From Desmodus rotundus (Eukaryota; Chordata; Mammalia; Chiroptera; Phyllostomidae), in contig NC_071398.1 in the NCBI RefSeq assembly GCF_022682495.2, positions 29,019,426 through 29,083,425 on the forward strand: 64,000 nt of DNA, read 5' to 3'. Below, piece by piece: positions 1 through 11,284 of this stretch. Position 1 is the stretch's first letter, and the number at the start of each line of letters is the position of its first letter. Below the pieces are notes generated by a model. The model was not told the origin of the DNA and did no database searches. It was given only the letters and a program-made list of their open reading frames with translations. A program made the position numbers and the translations under genes.

Positions 1-1194
1 ACCAGGTCATGGTCAGATCTAGATTTCCTTCAGCAGTGCTTCCAATGCCCCTGGGGACAAATCCCAAGAGCCAGCCAGCCGTGTTCCTGCTGGCTCCCAC
101 CTCTGGGTGTTTCTTTGCCCACTCAGTCTTATCAGAGACATGCATGGGGAACACCTGCGGCCTCTGCTCTTCTTGAGGGTGAGTGGATGGAGGTGCTGGG
201 GAGGACCTGGCACCCACAGGGAGAAATAGTTGAGCTGCCGGGAGCAGGCCTCTCCCACAGGCATTCAGGGAGGCCTGCAGGTGGGAGGCCCTTCTGCCTG
301 GCAGGGCCTGGCGGTGGGCCAGGGCCAGGCTGGGAGCTGCGCACCCTGAGCCAGCACCGCCAGTCGGGTTGCTTGTGCTTCGTTAGCTGGGGCCTTGCCG
401 GGGGGCGGAGGGGGGGGCCTGCCTGGTGGCCAAGGGCCAGAGCACAGCTCAAATTAGACACTTCCCCGTGTTTTCCAGTGGGTATCTGCAAGATGGTTGC
501 TGTGACCAGCACGAAAGGTAACGATCTCGTCAGCGGTGTGTCCGCTGTATCTCTGCAGACCTGGGTAGGCAGGAAAAAAGCAAACACACTGCCACGCGGG
601 TCCTTTTCAAGCGCATCCCAGTGCCTTCCCTGAACCACGATGGCCCAGTGCGCCACGCCTGCTGGGTGAGAAACCGGGATGAAATCCAAATTTGGATAAA
701 TTTTTCTAAGAGGCTATCTTGGGCTATTTTCTTTCCTCTCCTCTACCCTCCCCCCCACCTTTTCAAACAGATATTAAACCCCTCTCTGTCTCCCTTGGGG
801 CTAGGCGACTATTCCATGTTTCTGCCCTTCAGGGGTTATTATTTAATTTTTCCATTTAAAAATATTTCAAAGAGGTAACAATTATATAGGTAAAGCTAAC
901 TTCAAGCAATGAAAAAGAATAGAGAGTGAAAAGGGTTTCTCCCCTTCACCCTTGAGTCTCAGTCCCCTAATGCCTACCCCAGCCCCCGGGCAGTGCGTTG
1001 GGCCACTTCCCAGGCGCATCTGAACGGGCGTAGACACACGCGTGCCGTGGGGAACGTTCCACGGCAGTTTCCGAGGCACTCCCTCCGTCCTCTTAGGCTC
1101 GTATCCCTTTACCAGACGCCCTGAAAGACTCCCTAGTCTCCCAGGTTCACTGAAATGCTTCTGGGTTATGAAAGCACGTCCAGGTAAGAGCTAA
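1..1194. other. Non-repetitive stretch, no gene recognised
   Basis: I recognise no interspersed repeat, exon or RNA gene here. The first 650 bases are GC-rich, and about 690-900 turns AT-rich with pyrimidine runs. Overlapping open frames on both strands have no domain and look like chance frames in GC-rich DNA. Confidence 0.5.
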
Positions 1195-1345
1195 GGGTTG
1201 AGACTGGCCTTTGGACTCTGGCCATGCACTTTTGGGCTCTTGGCTTCACCTCTCTGACTCTCAGTTGTGCTCACCTGTACAGCAGGGATCACAGCGGTGG
1301 CCCGGTGGCAGAATTGCCGTGAAGACTGAGAGGATGGCCACAAAG
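1195..1345 (+). mobile_element. MIR SINE, diverged
   Basis: The order of words fits the MIR core: a TTGGGCTCTTGGCTTCACCT-like segment, then TCTCTGACTCTCAGTT, CACCTGTACAGCAGGGAT, and GTGAAGACTGAGAGGAT at the 3' side. It is old and gapped, so the edges are approximate. Confidence 0.5.
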
Positions 1346-2839
1346 CCCTCGGCAGGAAGGACGCCTTCAGGCAGCGCTGGCTTCGATGGACCATGGAGAG
1401 GTGGTCAGGATGGAGATGAAGCCAAGAGACAGGGAGAAGGAAGGGAAAGGGAGGAAGGACATTTGTATTTTAGTGTCTCTCGGGTCATCCCCGGGCTTGC
1501 TTTGTGGGGTTGGTTCCCAGGGCCTGATGGAGGAAGGGGCAGGGAAGCCGGTTTCATCTCATGATGTGGAAGAACTTTCTAGCCTTGGAGAGGAATGAGC
1601 TGCCCACCCCTGGAAGCTTACTCGCTGGGTGGCAGCCTCTTGGTGCCTCCATCATGGATGAGGCCTGGAGCCAGCCCAGAGTCCAGCCAGTGGGTGACGT
1701 GAAAGAGGAACACGTAAATGTGTTACCACGTCCTGCCCCGCACGTCCTTCACTGTAGCTGGTTGCGGTTCTTGTTTTATGGACATACTTGCGGTATCTTT
1801 GTTTTGTTCTAGGTGTTTCTCCACCGAGCAGGCACTCATGGTGCTGTAGGGTGGTCATGTAACAAATGTCCTACTCGTGACCTGTGAACACAGGAGACCC
1901 CAGTGTAACTGGTCTTCCTGTGGGGAGGGACAGATGGCTGTGTCATCGGTGAGCGAAGCTATTCCTTTTGTTTCAAAGGAGACCCCTGGCCACCCTTATC
2001 TGTGCCTCTCTGGTGAGTGGGTGAAATCCAGGTGCGCTGCCTGGCAGGTGCAGTGGGAACATGTGGCAGAAGTTGGTCCGTTTGTTAGTGGAGGATGGGC
2101 CGGGTGTTTCAGGGGGCAAAGGGCAGGCAGGAAACCAGCAGCCCACCCAAGTCTCCGCCTGTGCTGGCTGTGGTGGGCAGAAACTGCTTCCTCTCCTCCC
2201 AGTGCTGGAGAAAGGAACTCAACTCAGTTCCTGAATTGCAAAGGAGAGGAAAAGGCGAAGGTTGTGAACTATTGAAAGCTTTGCACTTTCCCCAGCTCTG
2301 AGAGCCATTTGCATGGGAACCCGCAAGGCGGAAGGGATATTTTAGCAGCTGTTTTCCCGGGGTGATGGACAGCAGACGGCGTGGGAGCTCAGACCACAGA
2401 CCCAGGTTTCCTGTCCTCAAGACCTCTTTCCAGACAAGCGGCAACACCGCGTGTGGCGCCTGGGAGTCTCCCGAGCACATTCTGCATGGGCACATCCAGA
2501 GCTTTCAGAGGACGGGAGCCACGGGCCAGTCCCAAGGTGTCCTACTTCACCTCTGCTAGTGTGTGACCTGGGCAGGTTACCTGTCCCCACTGTCTGCACC
2601 TAGTTACCTTGTCTGGTAACTTCATCCTTCTCAGGGCTTGTCTACAGATTTAGTCGTGATTATATGTAAAAGAAAAAAAAAGTAAAAAGTAAAGTAGCTA
2701 GTACTTCTGAGTTTCCATATTTGGACCCTAGAAATGAATTGAACCTTTCTAAATGGCCTCTAAGTGGCTTGGCATTTTTAATTACTGTAATAACAAGCAA
2801 ATCAGTAAGGACTTGAAATAGCCTCCAGTAAAATAACAG
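1346..2839. other. Non-repetitive stretch, no gene recognised
   Basis: No repeat family or exon is apparent. Several short open frames overlap on both strands. About 2640-2840 is AT-rich, with an A-run near 2668-2690 that could be the tail of an unrecognised old retroelement. Confidence 0.4.
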
Positions 2840-3078
2840 CAATAAGTGCGCCCGTCAGCACTGATACCGTGCTTGCTATGTGCTGGGCTCCATCCCGGGC
2901 ACTTTTTGTGGAACGTTCCTGTGGGGCTCCACCAGTCCCCAGGAGGACCCTGCGAGCATGGTACTATTGTCATTCGCCCATTCCGCAGCCATGAGGCTGA
3001 GCTGAGAGAGGGCAGAAGTGCCCGCGATTACTCAGCCTGCAGGTGGGTGGCTGAGACCCAAGCGTGGGCCTGGGTGGT
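2840..3078 (-). mobile_element. MIR SINE (reverse)
   Basis: Reverse MIR signature: TGCTTGCTATGTGCTGGGCT, then GGCACTTTTTGTGG, GGACCCTGCGAGCATGGTAC, a CATTCGCCCATTCCGCAGCC stretch in place of the usual CCCATTTTACAG, then GAGGCTGAGCTGAGAGAGGG. MIR is a tRNA-derived SINE that amplified early in mammals, so this copy is a fossil. Confidence 0.7.
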
Positions 3079-4008
3079 GCTGGTCTCCCTCCATCTGGCA
3101 CACACACTAAGGTGGTACCTGGGATGCTAGGGGTCAAAGAGGGGGCAGAGTCTGGGGGATCCAGAACTGTATGCAGATCTATGTAAATGTGAATTATCTC
3201 CCCCAGGGAAGCAGCTGCACCGATTTTGTAAGATTTCACAAACGGCTAACTGGGGAGGTTATCAGCTGGCTGTCTTAGACTGGGTTCCCAGACACAGAAC
3301 TTGTGAGCACAGGATTGAAAACGCTCCGGCAGAAACCAGGAAATGCGAGGAAAGCCGGAGAAGGAAAAAGAAGATGCCAGCCAGTGGTGACTTCAAGCAG
3401 AGTCCCAGCCTCAGCCTGATCCTGCCGAGGACTCTTAGGGTGAGTCACGCTGCAGAGCCTGGGCTCATAGCTCCACTGGTGACCTGGTGGCTCAGGGCTG
3501 CCCTGGGGGACTGCACCAAGCGGTTCCAGTAGCTCACGCATCATTCTCAGAAGAGAATCCCAGCTGTGCGCCTACAGAAGCAGAAGCAGAGATGCTGGGG
3601 GAAGTACAGCCCAGCTTGGTGGGATGTCATCAGGTGGAGCACCCTGTTTGCAGATGGGTCACTGCAATGGGACCTTGGGGTTAGTGGGGTGCTGATGTCC
3701 ATTCACTGCAGAGCCACTCCGAGCTGGGTCACACTTTGCATTGCTTTGCTGGTGACTTGGGGCCAGTTTCACCTCTCTCTGTTCCCCATCTGCTGAGGTG
3801 CACAGAATGTTAGTGTCCCCATTTCCTCCTGCTGCACCTCTGTGATTCCTTCCCTGTCAATGCTATCCGAGGGCCTGCCCGCCAATCTCCCCTTCCTTGT
3901 GAGCTTGCAAAGTGCCGTGTGTCCTGGGACAGGTGTCCTGGATGTGGGCTGCCTCAGCTGGTCGGGGGTTAGAGGAAAAAAGGCAGGGAGAAGAGGAGAA
4001 GAGTGAAG
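3079..4008. other. Mostly unassigned; possible ancient repeat at 3268-3540
   Basis: The part around 3268-3540 (CTTAGACTGGGTTCCCAGAC, then CCAGTGGTGACTTCAAGCAG and GTGAGTCACGCTGCAGAGCC) resembles an old mammalian interspersed repeat that I cannot name. I see nothing I can support in the rest. Confidence 0.3.
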
Positions 4009-4031
4009 GGAGAGAGAGAGATAGAGATAGA

Positions 4032-4104
<73 letters not shown>

Positions 4105-4160
4105 GAGAGGAGAGGAAAGGCGAGGAGAGGAAGGGAGGGGGTTGGGAGGGGAAGGGAAGG
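4009..4160. repeat. (GA)n purine tract
   Basis: A nearly unbroken run of AG dinucleotides, with a few GATA/GATG interruptions, passes into GGA/GGGA-rich sequence. The + strand is almost all purine. It is a simple-sequence microsatellite, probably length-polymorphic. The long open frames across it, rich in Arg/Glu on one strand and Ser/Leu on the other, are artefacts of the repeat. Confidence 0.97.
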
Positions 4161-4273
4161 CAGTCGGAGGAGGCTGTTGGAACATTTCTAGAGCTTGAAT
4201 CCCGTATGGGGCTGGTTTCTCTCTTTGCCATCTGGATGCCTGCCCTTTGTCCCATATTAAGCTTGACAACTCA

Positions 4274-4386
4274 TCCCATATTTATTAAGCACCTACTATG
4301 TGCAGACACTGGGCTGCTTGCTGGGGATCCAGCAGCGAACCCTGGGGCAGCCCCTGCTTTCATGGGGCTCACATTCTAGGGGGTTG
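4274..4386 (-). mobile_element. L2 LINE 3' end (reverse)
   Basis: Reverse complement of the L2 tail: TATTTATTAAGCACCTACTA, TGTGCAGACACTGGGCTG, CTGGGGATCCAGCAGCGAAC, CTTTCATGGGGCTCACATTC. Only the 3' terminus is present, as is usual for L2. Non-functional fossil. Confidence 0.78.
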
Positions 4387-5097
4387 AACTAGCAGGGGAC
4401 TCCAAGCAGGGACTCAGCTCTCTTTTGGGCTTGCAGCCACGGATTGGGTCCCCATTGGTGGAGACCCTACTCTGCCATGCCTTTCTCCTCCACCCCGAGG
4501 TGATGGTACCTCAACTCCTTCCAGCCCTTAGAGTGGGCCCTGACTGCGCAAGGAAACCTGCAAGCAAAAGACCCTCCCATGCCCCCCGGTGGCATCCAAG
4601 TTCTCTGACATGGCATTCTTGGTGTGATCTGGTCCTTGCCTACCTCCCAGGCTTGTCTACCTCCACTGGCCTTGCTCTGGAACTTTCTAAGTGCACTTGA
4701 ATTGAATCCCAGGTCTCACACCAATCTCTGCCATTCCCAAAGCTAGTAGTTCCTTCCCTTGCAGGAGTTAAATAAACAGCCCCTCCCCCCCCCCTTTAAT
4801 TGTTCTGCAGGTCCTGCCCTAGCTGCATGCAAATCAGGACCCTTGGGGGTGGGCCCGGTCAGCTGCTGTGCCCTGAACTGAGCCTCGCTCCCTAGTCCCT
4901 TGCATTCTCTGTTCAAATCCATCCCCAGCAGACTGCTCACCCGTCGTCTGCACTGGGTTATCACTTGCCACCTTTCAAGTTCTAGGTGTCGGCTCTCTGG
5001 GTCGGGGACAGGGAGCATCTCTGCAGCCTGCACCTGATACTAGCATCCCAGCCCACACCTTGGACTTTCCCCACCTCACCCCCAGCCCAGAGCTCAG
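4387..5097. other. Non-repetitive stretch, no gene recognised
   Basis: No repeat or exon is supported. A C-run lies at about 4784-4794. Short open frames on both strands are unremarkable. Confidence 0.45.
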
Positions 5098-5262
5098 GAG
5101 TGTCCACCATCTCCATCACTTACCAGCTGTGGGATGTGGGGTAGTCACAACCTCTCAGGGCCTCAGTTTCCTCACCTGTGAAACGGGGATAATAATGTTC
5201 AATACAGTGTGTGGCTCGTTGCAAGATGAGAGTGTGAGCTATTACTGTTATTGCTATTGTTC
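5098..5262 (+). mobile_element. MIR SINE
   Basis: Clear MIR core: CCATCACTTACCAGCTGTGG, GGGTAGTCACAACCTCTCAG, GGCCTCAGTTTCCTCACCTG, TGAAACGGGGATAATAATG, then the 3' part with TATTACTGTTATTGCTATTG. An ancient, inactive SINE. Confidence 0.85.
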
Positions 5263-5879
5263 ATGTCCTCTCCTTCCCTCAGTCTCCAAATGTTTCAGAG
5301 CTCCTACTAAGGCTCTGCAGAAGCAGTGGGGGCAATGAAGCCCCTCTCGCAGGATTCATCCTGTGGGGGACAGGATGGAGTCTGGAGGGACAGGGGTGTC
5401 TTTGAGGGAGTGGTGGTGAAGGCCTGAAGTTGGCTAATGGAGAAAGGGAGGGAGCCTGGTGCCCAGCGGAGCCCTCAGATATTGAGGCAAGAATAAGCGG
5501 ACAGACAAGACATAGTGAACTTGCTACTAGCTGGCTTTCCCCTCTGCCCCTTTAGCACCCAGGCCTCCCAGCTGTCTAGAGTGGAGACCTCCAGGCCTGC
5601 CAGTCCAGCCAGCCCAGGCCTCAGCCCAAATCGGAGCTGCAGCTGCAGGGGTTCTGGCAGCTGCGGTTGATATTCCTTGGGGCACTTTGTCCCAACTTGG
5701 CCATGGCCACGCACGTCCTGGTCCTGTGTCTGTGGATGCTGAGTCCGCAGGGCTCCTTCTTACCAGGAAGGACAGGCATGGGTGTGGATGCTGGAAATTA
5801 TTGCTGATTTCGCCAGGTGAGCTGACAGCAATGTGACCCCATGGAGGGGGACGTCTGCGACAATGTTTAGGGCAGACGT
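5263..5879. other. Non-repetitive stretch, no gene recognised
   Basis: GC-rich unique sequence. No domain-bearing open frame and no repeat that I can name. Confidence 0.4.
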
Positions 5880-6293
5880 CTGCGTGTCTGTAAGGTACTT
5901 TACAGTGGTTCAGCCTCGGCCATCCAACTATCTGCTGGGCAAAAAGTTTGGCAAAAGAATAATGGTTGGGTCTAAGTTGTGGATAATGATGATGATTTGC
6001 TTGTATTTAATTTTGTTTTTGAAATTTATTTTTAGAGAGAGAGGATGAGAGGGAGAAAGAAAGGGAGAGAAACATTGATGTGAGAGAGAAACATCCATCA
6101 GTTGCCTCTCATATGATCCCCAACTGGGGTCAGCAACCCAGGCATGTGCCCTGTCAGGGAATTGAACCTGCAACCTTTTGCGCTGCAGGACGATGCCCAA
6201 CCAACTGAGCCCCGCCAGTCAGGGAAATCATGTTTTCATTACTAATTTTTTCTATGTTTGAAAAATATCATAATGAAATTTTAAAAATTTGGG
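5880..6293 (+). mobile_element. L1 3' terminal fragment, interrupted by a Ves SINE
   Basis: The left part has GGTACTTTACAGTGGTTCAG. The right part has TTTTTTCTATGTTTGAAAAA, then TATCATAATGAAATTTT, as at the 3' ends of old L1 and related elements. The SINE at 6021-6223 sits between them. The match is short and eroded, so the assignment is tentative. Confidence 0.4.
6021..6223 (-). mobile_element. Ves-type bat SINE (reverse)
   Basis: Read on the minus strand it begins CCCTGACTGGCGGGGCTCAG, has a tRNA-like head, then GGCATGCCTGGGTTGCTGAC, a GAGAGGCAACTGATGGATG segment, a TCTC-rich block and an AAATAAATTTC tail. This order matches the Ves SINE of microbats, transcribed by Pol III and mobilised by L1. 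I could not find a convincing target-site duplication, unlike the three other copies. Confidence 0.92.
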
Positions 6294-8901
6294 TGAGGGT
6301 GGACAACTCACTTGCAGTGACCCATCTGCAAGTGTCTGTACGTACTGACTGCTCAGCAAGTGGGAGCCGCGCCCCCCAGCAGCTGGCTGACCGCTGTCCT
6401 TCGGGTGCCCATCCCAGCTGGCCAGCTGCCCTTCTTCGGCCCTGGAGTCCCAGGCCACACCCATGGGGGCCCTGAATCCAGCCAGGCCTTCAAACTTGCC
6501 CCTCGCCTGCCTCAGGGCTGCAACCACACTTGGTTCCCACAGCCCTGCTGCCGCCAGCAGTCCTCTCCCAGCTGCCCCGGGAACTGCCCCAGGCCCAGGG
6601 TGGCAGAGCTGGGCTGTCCCAGTGCAGCCAGCACCCTTCCTCCCCGGCACATTCACATGTCAGCTTTGAGAAGTGCTTTCCTCTCCTGGGGGGCCTGTCG
6701 GAAAGTGCTGATGGGTGTGAGCTAATTATGGCCCCACTGCCGCATGGGGGTTGGGTAGGGTTGGTAGCCTTTTGGGAGCTGAAGGTCTGCTGAGAAAGCA
6801 GGGGTACAGCGAGGTGATGGGGAGGGCAGGAAGAAAACACTTGAGTTTTGTGGCCTTGGTGGGTGGGGCAGAGGGCTGTCCCGAAGCAGTCCTGGGGTGG
6901 GCACCCAGCGCTAGCCTGGAGCTGGCCTTCATGCCCTATGCGGAGGGGCTGCTGGTGGAGAGAAAAAGTGAGACTCATTTCACATGATGATGCCAGCAAT
7001 GAGCAGCATCCTGGCAGGGGCAGAATGGTCCTTTCCAGGCTTCAAGATGGGTCTCACCTGTCTTGTGCGCCAGGACCCTGGTGAGGTGGGTATGTTAAGG
7101 CAGAGCCTGACTCATGGGTGTGGGTGGGCCCGAGCTCTGCATTCCTCTCAGGTCCCTCTCAGATCCTGGTGATGCTGATGCAGCGGCTGAGGATAAACTT
7201 TCTCTGCTTTGCTGGTATGGCAGGTTCAGGAAGCCTAATAAAGGGGTGGTGCTAGACATGCCTCCCTGCTCCTAAGAGGGACCAATGTGCTGAAAGAGCT
7301 TGGGCCTGTTGGCCTCCGGGCCTGAGCCCCATGGACGCTGTCTGACTGTGGGTGTGCACTTGTGCCCTCTGACCCTAGGCCAGGGGTCAACTGTCCTCCA
7401 TTCTTCATCGTGACCTATGCCGGGGGAGGCAGGGCCCCTTCCTGAGAGGAAACCAGTGGAGGCAGTGGTGGCCTTGGACACGGAAGCCTTTGCTCAGCAC
7501 AACGGGCCCTGCCCGAGGAGTATGAGGGGGACAGGCAGAGATGCCCAAGCACAGCGTACTCCAGAGAGTACGCCCTTGAGTGCCCAGAAACTTCCAGAGG
7601 GCTATGCGCTCCTCACTATAGCTTTGCACAAGGGCCACCCCCAAACTGGTGACCAGGTGGGTATCAGGAGACAGGGAAGCCCAGCCCCCTGAGCCAGTAC
7701 AAAGGGCCAAGAATGGAGTTGGTGCTCCCAAACATGAGTGGCGATCGCCACTACAATGGGTGAGGCTGAAGTCCTGCCATGTTTTCCCAGGTTCCTTCAG
7801 TTCCCGGGAAGCTCTGGGATTCCTGGCCTGAGGTGCGAGGTGTGTCATCTCGCTCACCCCCAACCCACTCTGGTCTCATCCTCAGGAGCCCCTCAGTGCC
7901 GAGCAGAGGCGTTGCCTGTTGGGGTGGCTCCCTCACATGTTCGCTTGGACGCAGCTCTGACTCAAGTGTCTGGGGGGCTGTGTGGCTGGCCCCCCCTTGC
8001 ACTGACCAGTCAGACACACCCTGCCTCCTGGCTGTTGCCCTGGCCATGCCCTCTGCCAGGGCGCCCCTGCTCCTGGGACTCATCGTGGCCAGGCCTGTGC
8101 CCAGAGCGGCCTGCCCCCACCTGCTTTTGTGGCCTACTTTCTCAGCCTTTACAACCACCCGACTTTTTTTGTTAATTTGTGTTGTCTGTCAGCTCATTCA
8201 TGTGCTTATTGTCTGTGGCCCCGACTGCAACGGGTCTCTCCATCTTGTCCCAGAGCAGCAGGTAGTAGGCGCCCAAGGAAGGTGTGCAGTGGGGGGACAA
8301 AACAGATCAATACTTTAAGTGCATTTCTGAGTTCTGAGTGGCTGTTAGTTATGAGTAATATGCCAGCTCATTTGTGAAAAGCACAACTACTACCATGTAG
8401 GATCCACAATTATTTTGGGGACTGGAAAGGGGGCTTGGTATTTCTTTAGGAATATGGAATCTAAAATCCAATTGCAGTGTCAGATTTGACCAGCAGAGGG
8501 CAGCCAATTCCTGACAGCTTGGCGTTCTTGCCTTGCTGGAGGGCTCATTTCTTTTTTCCTCTTTGAACTTATTTTTGAAGTTTAATGGGAAATATATTTT
8601 TAAAAAATCCCACAGTCCACGCAAGAGGGAAAAGCAGCTTAGTTTGATGCACAGGCAGTTGGAAACTTATTTTCTACTAAGTTTTAAAACAACTTTTCTC
8701 TTTTCAGGACTTTGAGAGACCTATGTGGTATGGGCCTTAGGTTTTTACTACCTCAGAAACAGAGCTTGGTACCTTAACATTTTTAAAAGTCTGAGGGCTT
8801 GCTGAAGCCATCACTGCCAGCCTGCCTGGTCACAGGGCTCTGTCTTGGGAGCAGAGCTCCCTTAGAGGTGTCTGCACTAAGTCCAGGAGCTGTCCTAGCT
8901 G
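6294..8901. other. Long repeat-poor, GC-rich stretch, no gene recognised
   Basis: Many overlapping open frames up to about 180 codons occur on both strands between 6250 and 8320, as expected in GC-rich DNA with few stops. They are Pro/Ser/Gly/Ala-rich, share no domain and have no consistent frame. About 8390-8720 is AT-richer. I cannot exclude an unrecognised exon, but nothing supports one. Confidence 0.45.
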
Positions 8902-9035
8902 GGGAGCCAGAAAGCCTCAGTTGTGAGTCTGGTCTGGTACTAATTAGCTGTGTGACCTTGGGCAAGTCACTTAACCTCTCTGGTCTGTTTACTCTTCTGC
9001 TAAATAGGGTGCCGGATTAACTCATCCTGAAGTTG
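8902..9035 (+). mobile_element. MIR SINE
   Basis: Strong MIR core: TTGTGAGTCTGGTCTGGTAC, TAATTAGCTGTGTGACCTTG, GGCAAGTCACTTAACCTCTC, then GTTTACTCTTCTGCTAAATA. One of the best-preserved MIR cores in the window. Confidence 0.93.
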
Positions 9036-9419
9036 CTTTGAGCACAAAAGTTCATGGGGAGGGGAGGGCTGCTAACTTGGTATGGTCCCTGGGATAGGGC
9101 GGGCCTTGGAGAGGTACTTAGTGATGAGTGCTAATGAACAACGGGGACACCTAGATGGGCCCAGATGGACCTGCAAGCAGTGTTTACCTCTGGTTTGGAA
9201 GTGGAACTGAGGCTGACTCTAGGCCCTCCCGCTCACTGGATGCTTGCCCTCAGCCCAAGCACTCAGTGAGTGGGAGGGCCTAGATGCTTGTTTCTCTGAG
9301 CCAGAGTTTACCCATCTGCAGGCTGGCATGTGGTGCACCTTTGCAGGGGTGAGGTGAGTTCAACATGATAATGAATGAGTGTGTGATGGTGGACAGTGGA
9401 TACAAAAATCTAATACGTA
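9036..9419. other. Non-repetitive stretch
   Basis: No repeat or exon is recognised. The words CTCAGTGAGTGGGAGGGCCT (9264-9283) and, in reverse, AGGCCCTCCCGCTCACTG (9221-9238) form a modest inverted repeat about 25 bp apart. Confidence 0.4.
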
Positions 9420-9492
9420 AGTTTTTTATATTGGAGTAGAATACATATAACATGCAGTTAACCATTTAAAAATATACAATTCAGTGAATAAT
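9420..9492 (-). mobile_element. L1 3' UTR fragment (reverse)
   Basis: TATTGGAGTAGAATACATAT, AACATGCAGTTAACCATTTA, AAAATATACAATTCAGTG follows the antisense L1M 3' UTR word order that is also seen at 45320-45380 and 56955-57025. Confidence 0.6.
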
Positions 9493-9574
9493 CTTTTAAA
9501 AAGAGCTTAAAAGTAGTAGGAAGACGATGGTGAGAACCCACTGTCAACACTGCCCACATCACAACACAGCGTAT

Positions 9575-9700
9575 CACTCTGTCCTCACAGCTGGATGAGG
9601 GAGACAGTTGGCAGGTGAAGAAATGAAGCTCAGGGAGGTTGAGCCAGTTTTCCAAGAGCACTCAGAACAGGATTCAACCATAGAGCTCCCAGGTCCAGGC
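9575..9700 (-). mobile_element. MIR SINE (reverse)
   Basis: TCACTCTGTCCTCACAGCTG, GGTGAAGAAATGAAGCTCAG, GGAGGTTGAGCCAGTTTTCC, AACAGGATTCAACCATAGAG is the reverse MIR order (ends of the core and B-box region). Diverged copy. Confidence 0.65.
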
Positions 9701-10394
9701 ACAGGAGGTGAGCAGGGACCACATAGCTGCTTGGCTGCTCCTCTGCCCCAACTCAGGAGCCTCGAGAAGGGCCTCCTGCCTGCACGGGCGGGCAGGGGCC
9801 TGGGATGACGGGCAGGGCAGCAGGAGCCGAGTGAAGTCACTTGACCTCGTCATCCCTTCATTTCCTGCTCTGCCAAAGAGGAAATGTTTACACAGCGTCC
9901 CCACACAGACGCTCCGCAGGCCCGGACTTGCAGTAATTAGCTGAACAATGAGGGTCCAGCAGCTATTGAGTGGCCCAGGCATTGGCCTGGGGGTCAGGCG
10001 GCCGGGGCCTGGCTCCTCACAAACTTGCCTGTGATCCTGGGCATGTCCCCACGCCACCCTGGGCCTCTTTCTTGGGTGGGAAAGGCAGAGGCTGGCTAGC
10101 CGGCCTCCAAGACCCCTCTAAGGCTCCATAAGTAGGTGGCACACCCAGTGTTGACACGCAGAGAGCTCAGTGTAAGGCCCTGGTTGGGGGGGGCGGGATC
10201 AGCAGGGAACTCTCTCCCTGATCTGTATCTCAATCTGCCCAATCATGAGGGTCCTTGAGTCAGCTCATCCTTTCAACCAGCATTTATTAAACCACTTTTC
10301 CAAGTGGTTGGTGTGTTCATCCATTAGTATTAGCACTGATTAATGAATCGAACAAATATTTATTAGGCGCCAATAGCAATTTTCCTTCAAAATC
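9701..10394. other. Mostly unassigned; probable MIR core at 9975-10085
   Basis: The part at 9975-10085 (GGGGTCAGGCGGCCGGGGCC, AACTTGCCTGTGATCCTGGG, CACCCTGGGCCTCTTTCTTG) may be a GC-rich forward MIR. GCATTTATTAAACCAC near 10280 and AACAAATATTTATTAGGCGC near 10350 look like scraps of L2 3' ends. No gene is seen. Confidence 0.4.
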
Positions 10395-10690
10395 TGTGCT
10401 TCCTTTCCATTATGTAGAACTGTCTTCAGTGAAGGGCTACCTGGCCAGGGACTACATTTCCCAGACATCTTTGCATCCAGATGCAGTCATGTGACTAGTT
10501 CCCACCAATAGGAGTGAGTGGTAAAAAAGGCTGTTGCTTCTCAAGGTGTTCAGGAAGTGGGTTGGGTTCCCCATACTCTCTGTCTTTCCCCCAGCTTTTG
10601 GTTAGATACTTAAAAATCAGATACCCCTGGGACACCAAGGCCACAAACTCAGGGAGCCTGGGCTCCTGAATCACCATGCGCAAAGACGAA
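10395..10690 (+). mobile_element. Ancient LTR-like repeat, 'family A' copy 1
   Basis: Shares a core with three other places in this window (16985-17290, 36985-37310, 60480-60780): a CTACATTTCCCAGACATCTT-like segment, then GCAGTCATGTGACTAG, and further on GGGAGCCTGGGCTCCTGAAT. This is the layout of an old mammalian interspersed repeat, probably an LTR, that I recognise but will not name. No coding capacity. Confidence 0.5.
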
Positions 10691-10869
10691 TTGCTGATCA
10701 AGAGCACCCACAGTGGATTGTCACATGCACATGTGAGGCATAAAGTTCCCCTAAGTGTGTCGTCACCCAGTGCCAGCACTGGAAGTGCGGCTGTAAACCA
10801 GGCAGAGAAGGTCCCTGCACTGAATGGAGGTGGAGAGAAGGGGACACATTCGGGGCTCAGGCAGTAAGA

Positions 10870-11284
10870 TCAGCGAGACTTTGTGTCACACACTGGGGCG
10901 CATAAAACCATGGAGACATGCGGTCTCGCAGTTCTGGAGGCCAGGAGTCTGAGGGCAGGGTGTCGGCAGGGCCGTGCTCTGGCGGCTCTCGGGGAGGACA
11001 CTTTCTTGCCCCACCCCCAGCTCTGGCAGTTTCCAGGGATCCTTGGTGTTCTTGGTCTGTGGCTGCAGCACCCCAGTCTCTGCCTCTGTCTTCCCACGGC
11101 CTCTCCCCTCTGTGTAAGCCTGCCTGTAAGGGCAGCTGTCACAGGATTTAGGGCCCACTCCAATCCATTATAACCTTGACTTAACTAATTACATCCGCAA
11201 AGACCCTATTTGCAAATAAGGTTGCATCCACAGATTCTGAATGGACATGCATTTTGAGGGGACATTATTCAACTCAGTACATTA
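10870..11284 (-). mobile_element. MLT1-type LTR (ERVL-MaLR), reverse
   Basis: Reverse LTR of the MaLR group: CGCAGTTCTGGAGGCCAGGA, GGTGTCGGCAGGGCCGTG, GATCCTTGGTGTTCTTGG, CCAGTCTCTGCCTCTGTCTT, GGGCCCACTCCAATCCATTA, AGACCCTATTTGCAAATAAG, then ATTCAACTCAGTACA. It is a solitary LTR of an ancient endogenous retroelement with no internal coding region. The open frames inside it are chance. Confidence 0.9.

Noticed and set aside
3863..4379. Long charged (Arg/Glu/Asp) and Ser/Leu-rich frames on both strands
   Set aside because: They are translations of the (GA)n tract and its complement, which contain no stop codon in several frames.
7738..8318. Overlapping 145- and 179-codon plus-strand frames in GC-rich DNA, considered as an exon
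   Set aside because: Three frames, including a 135-codon minus one, are open over the same stretch. None has a domain or a favoured codon pattern that I can see.
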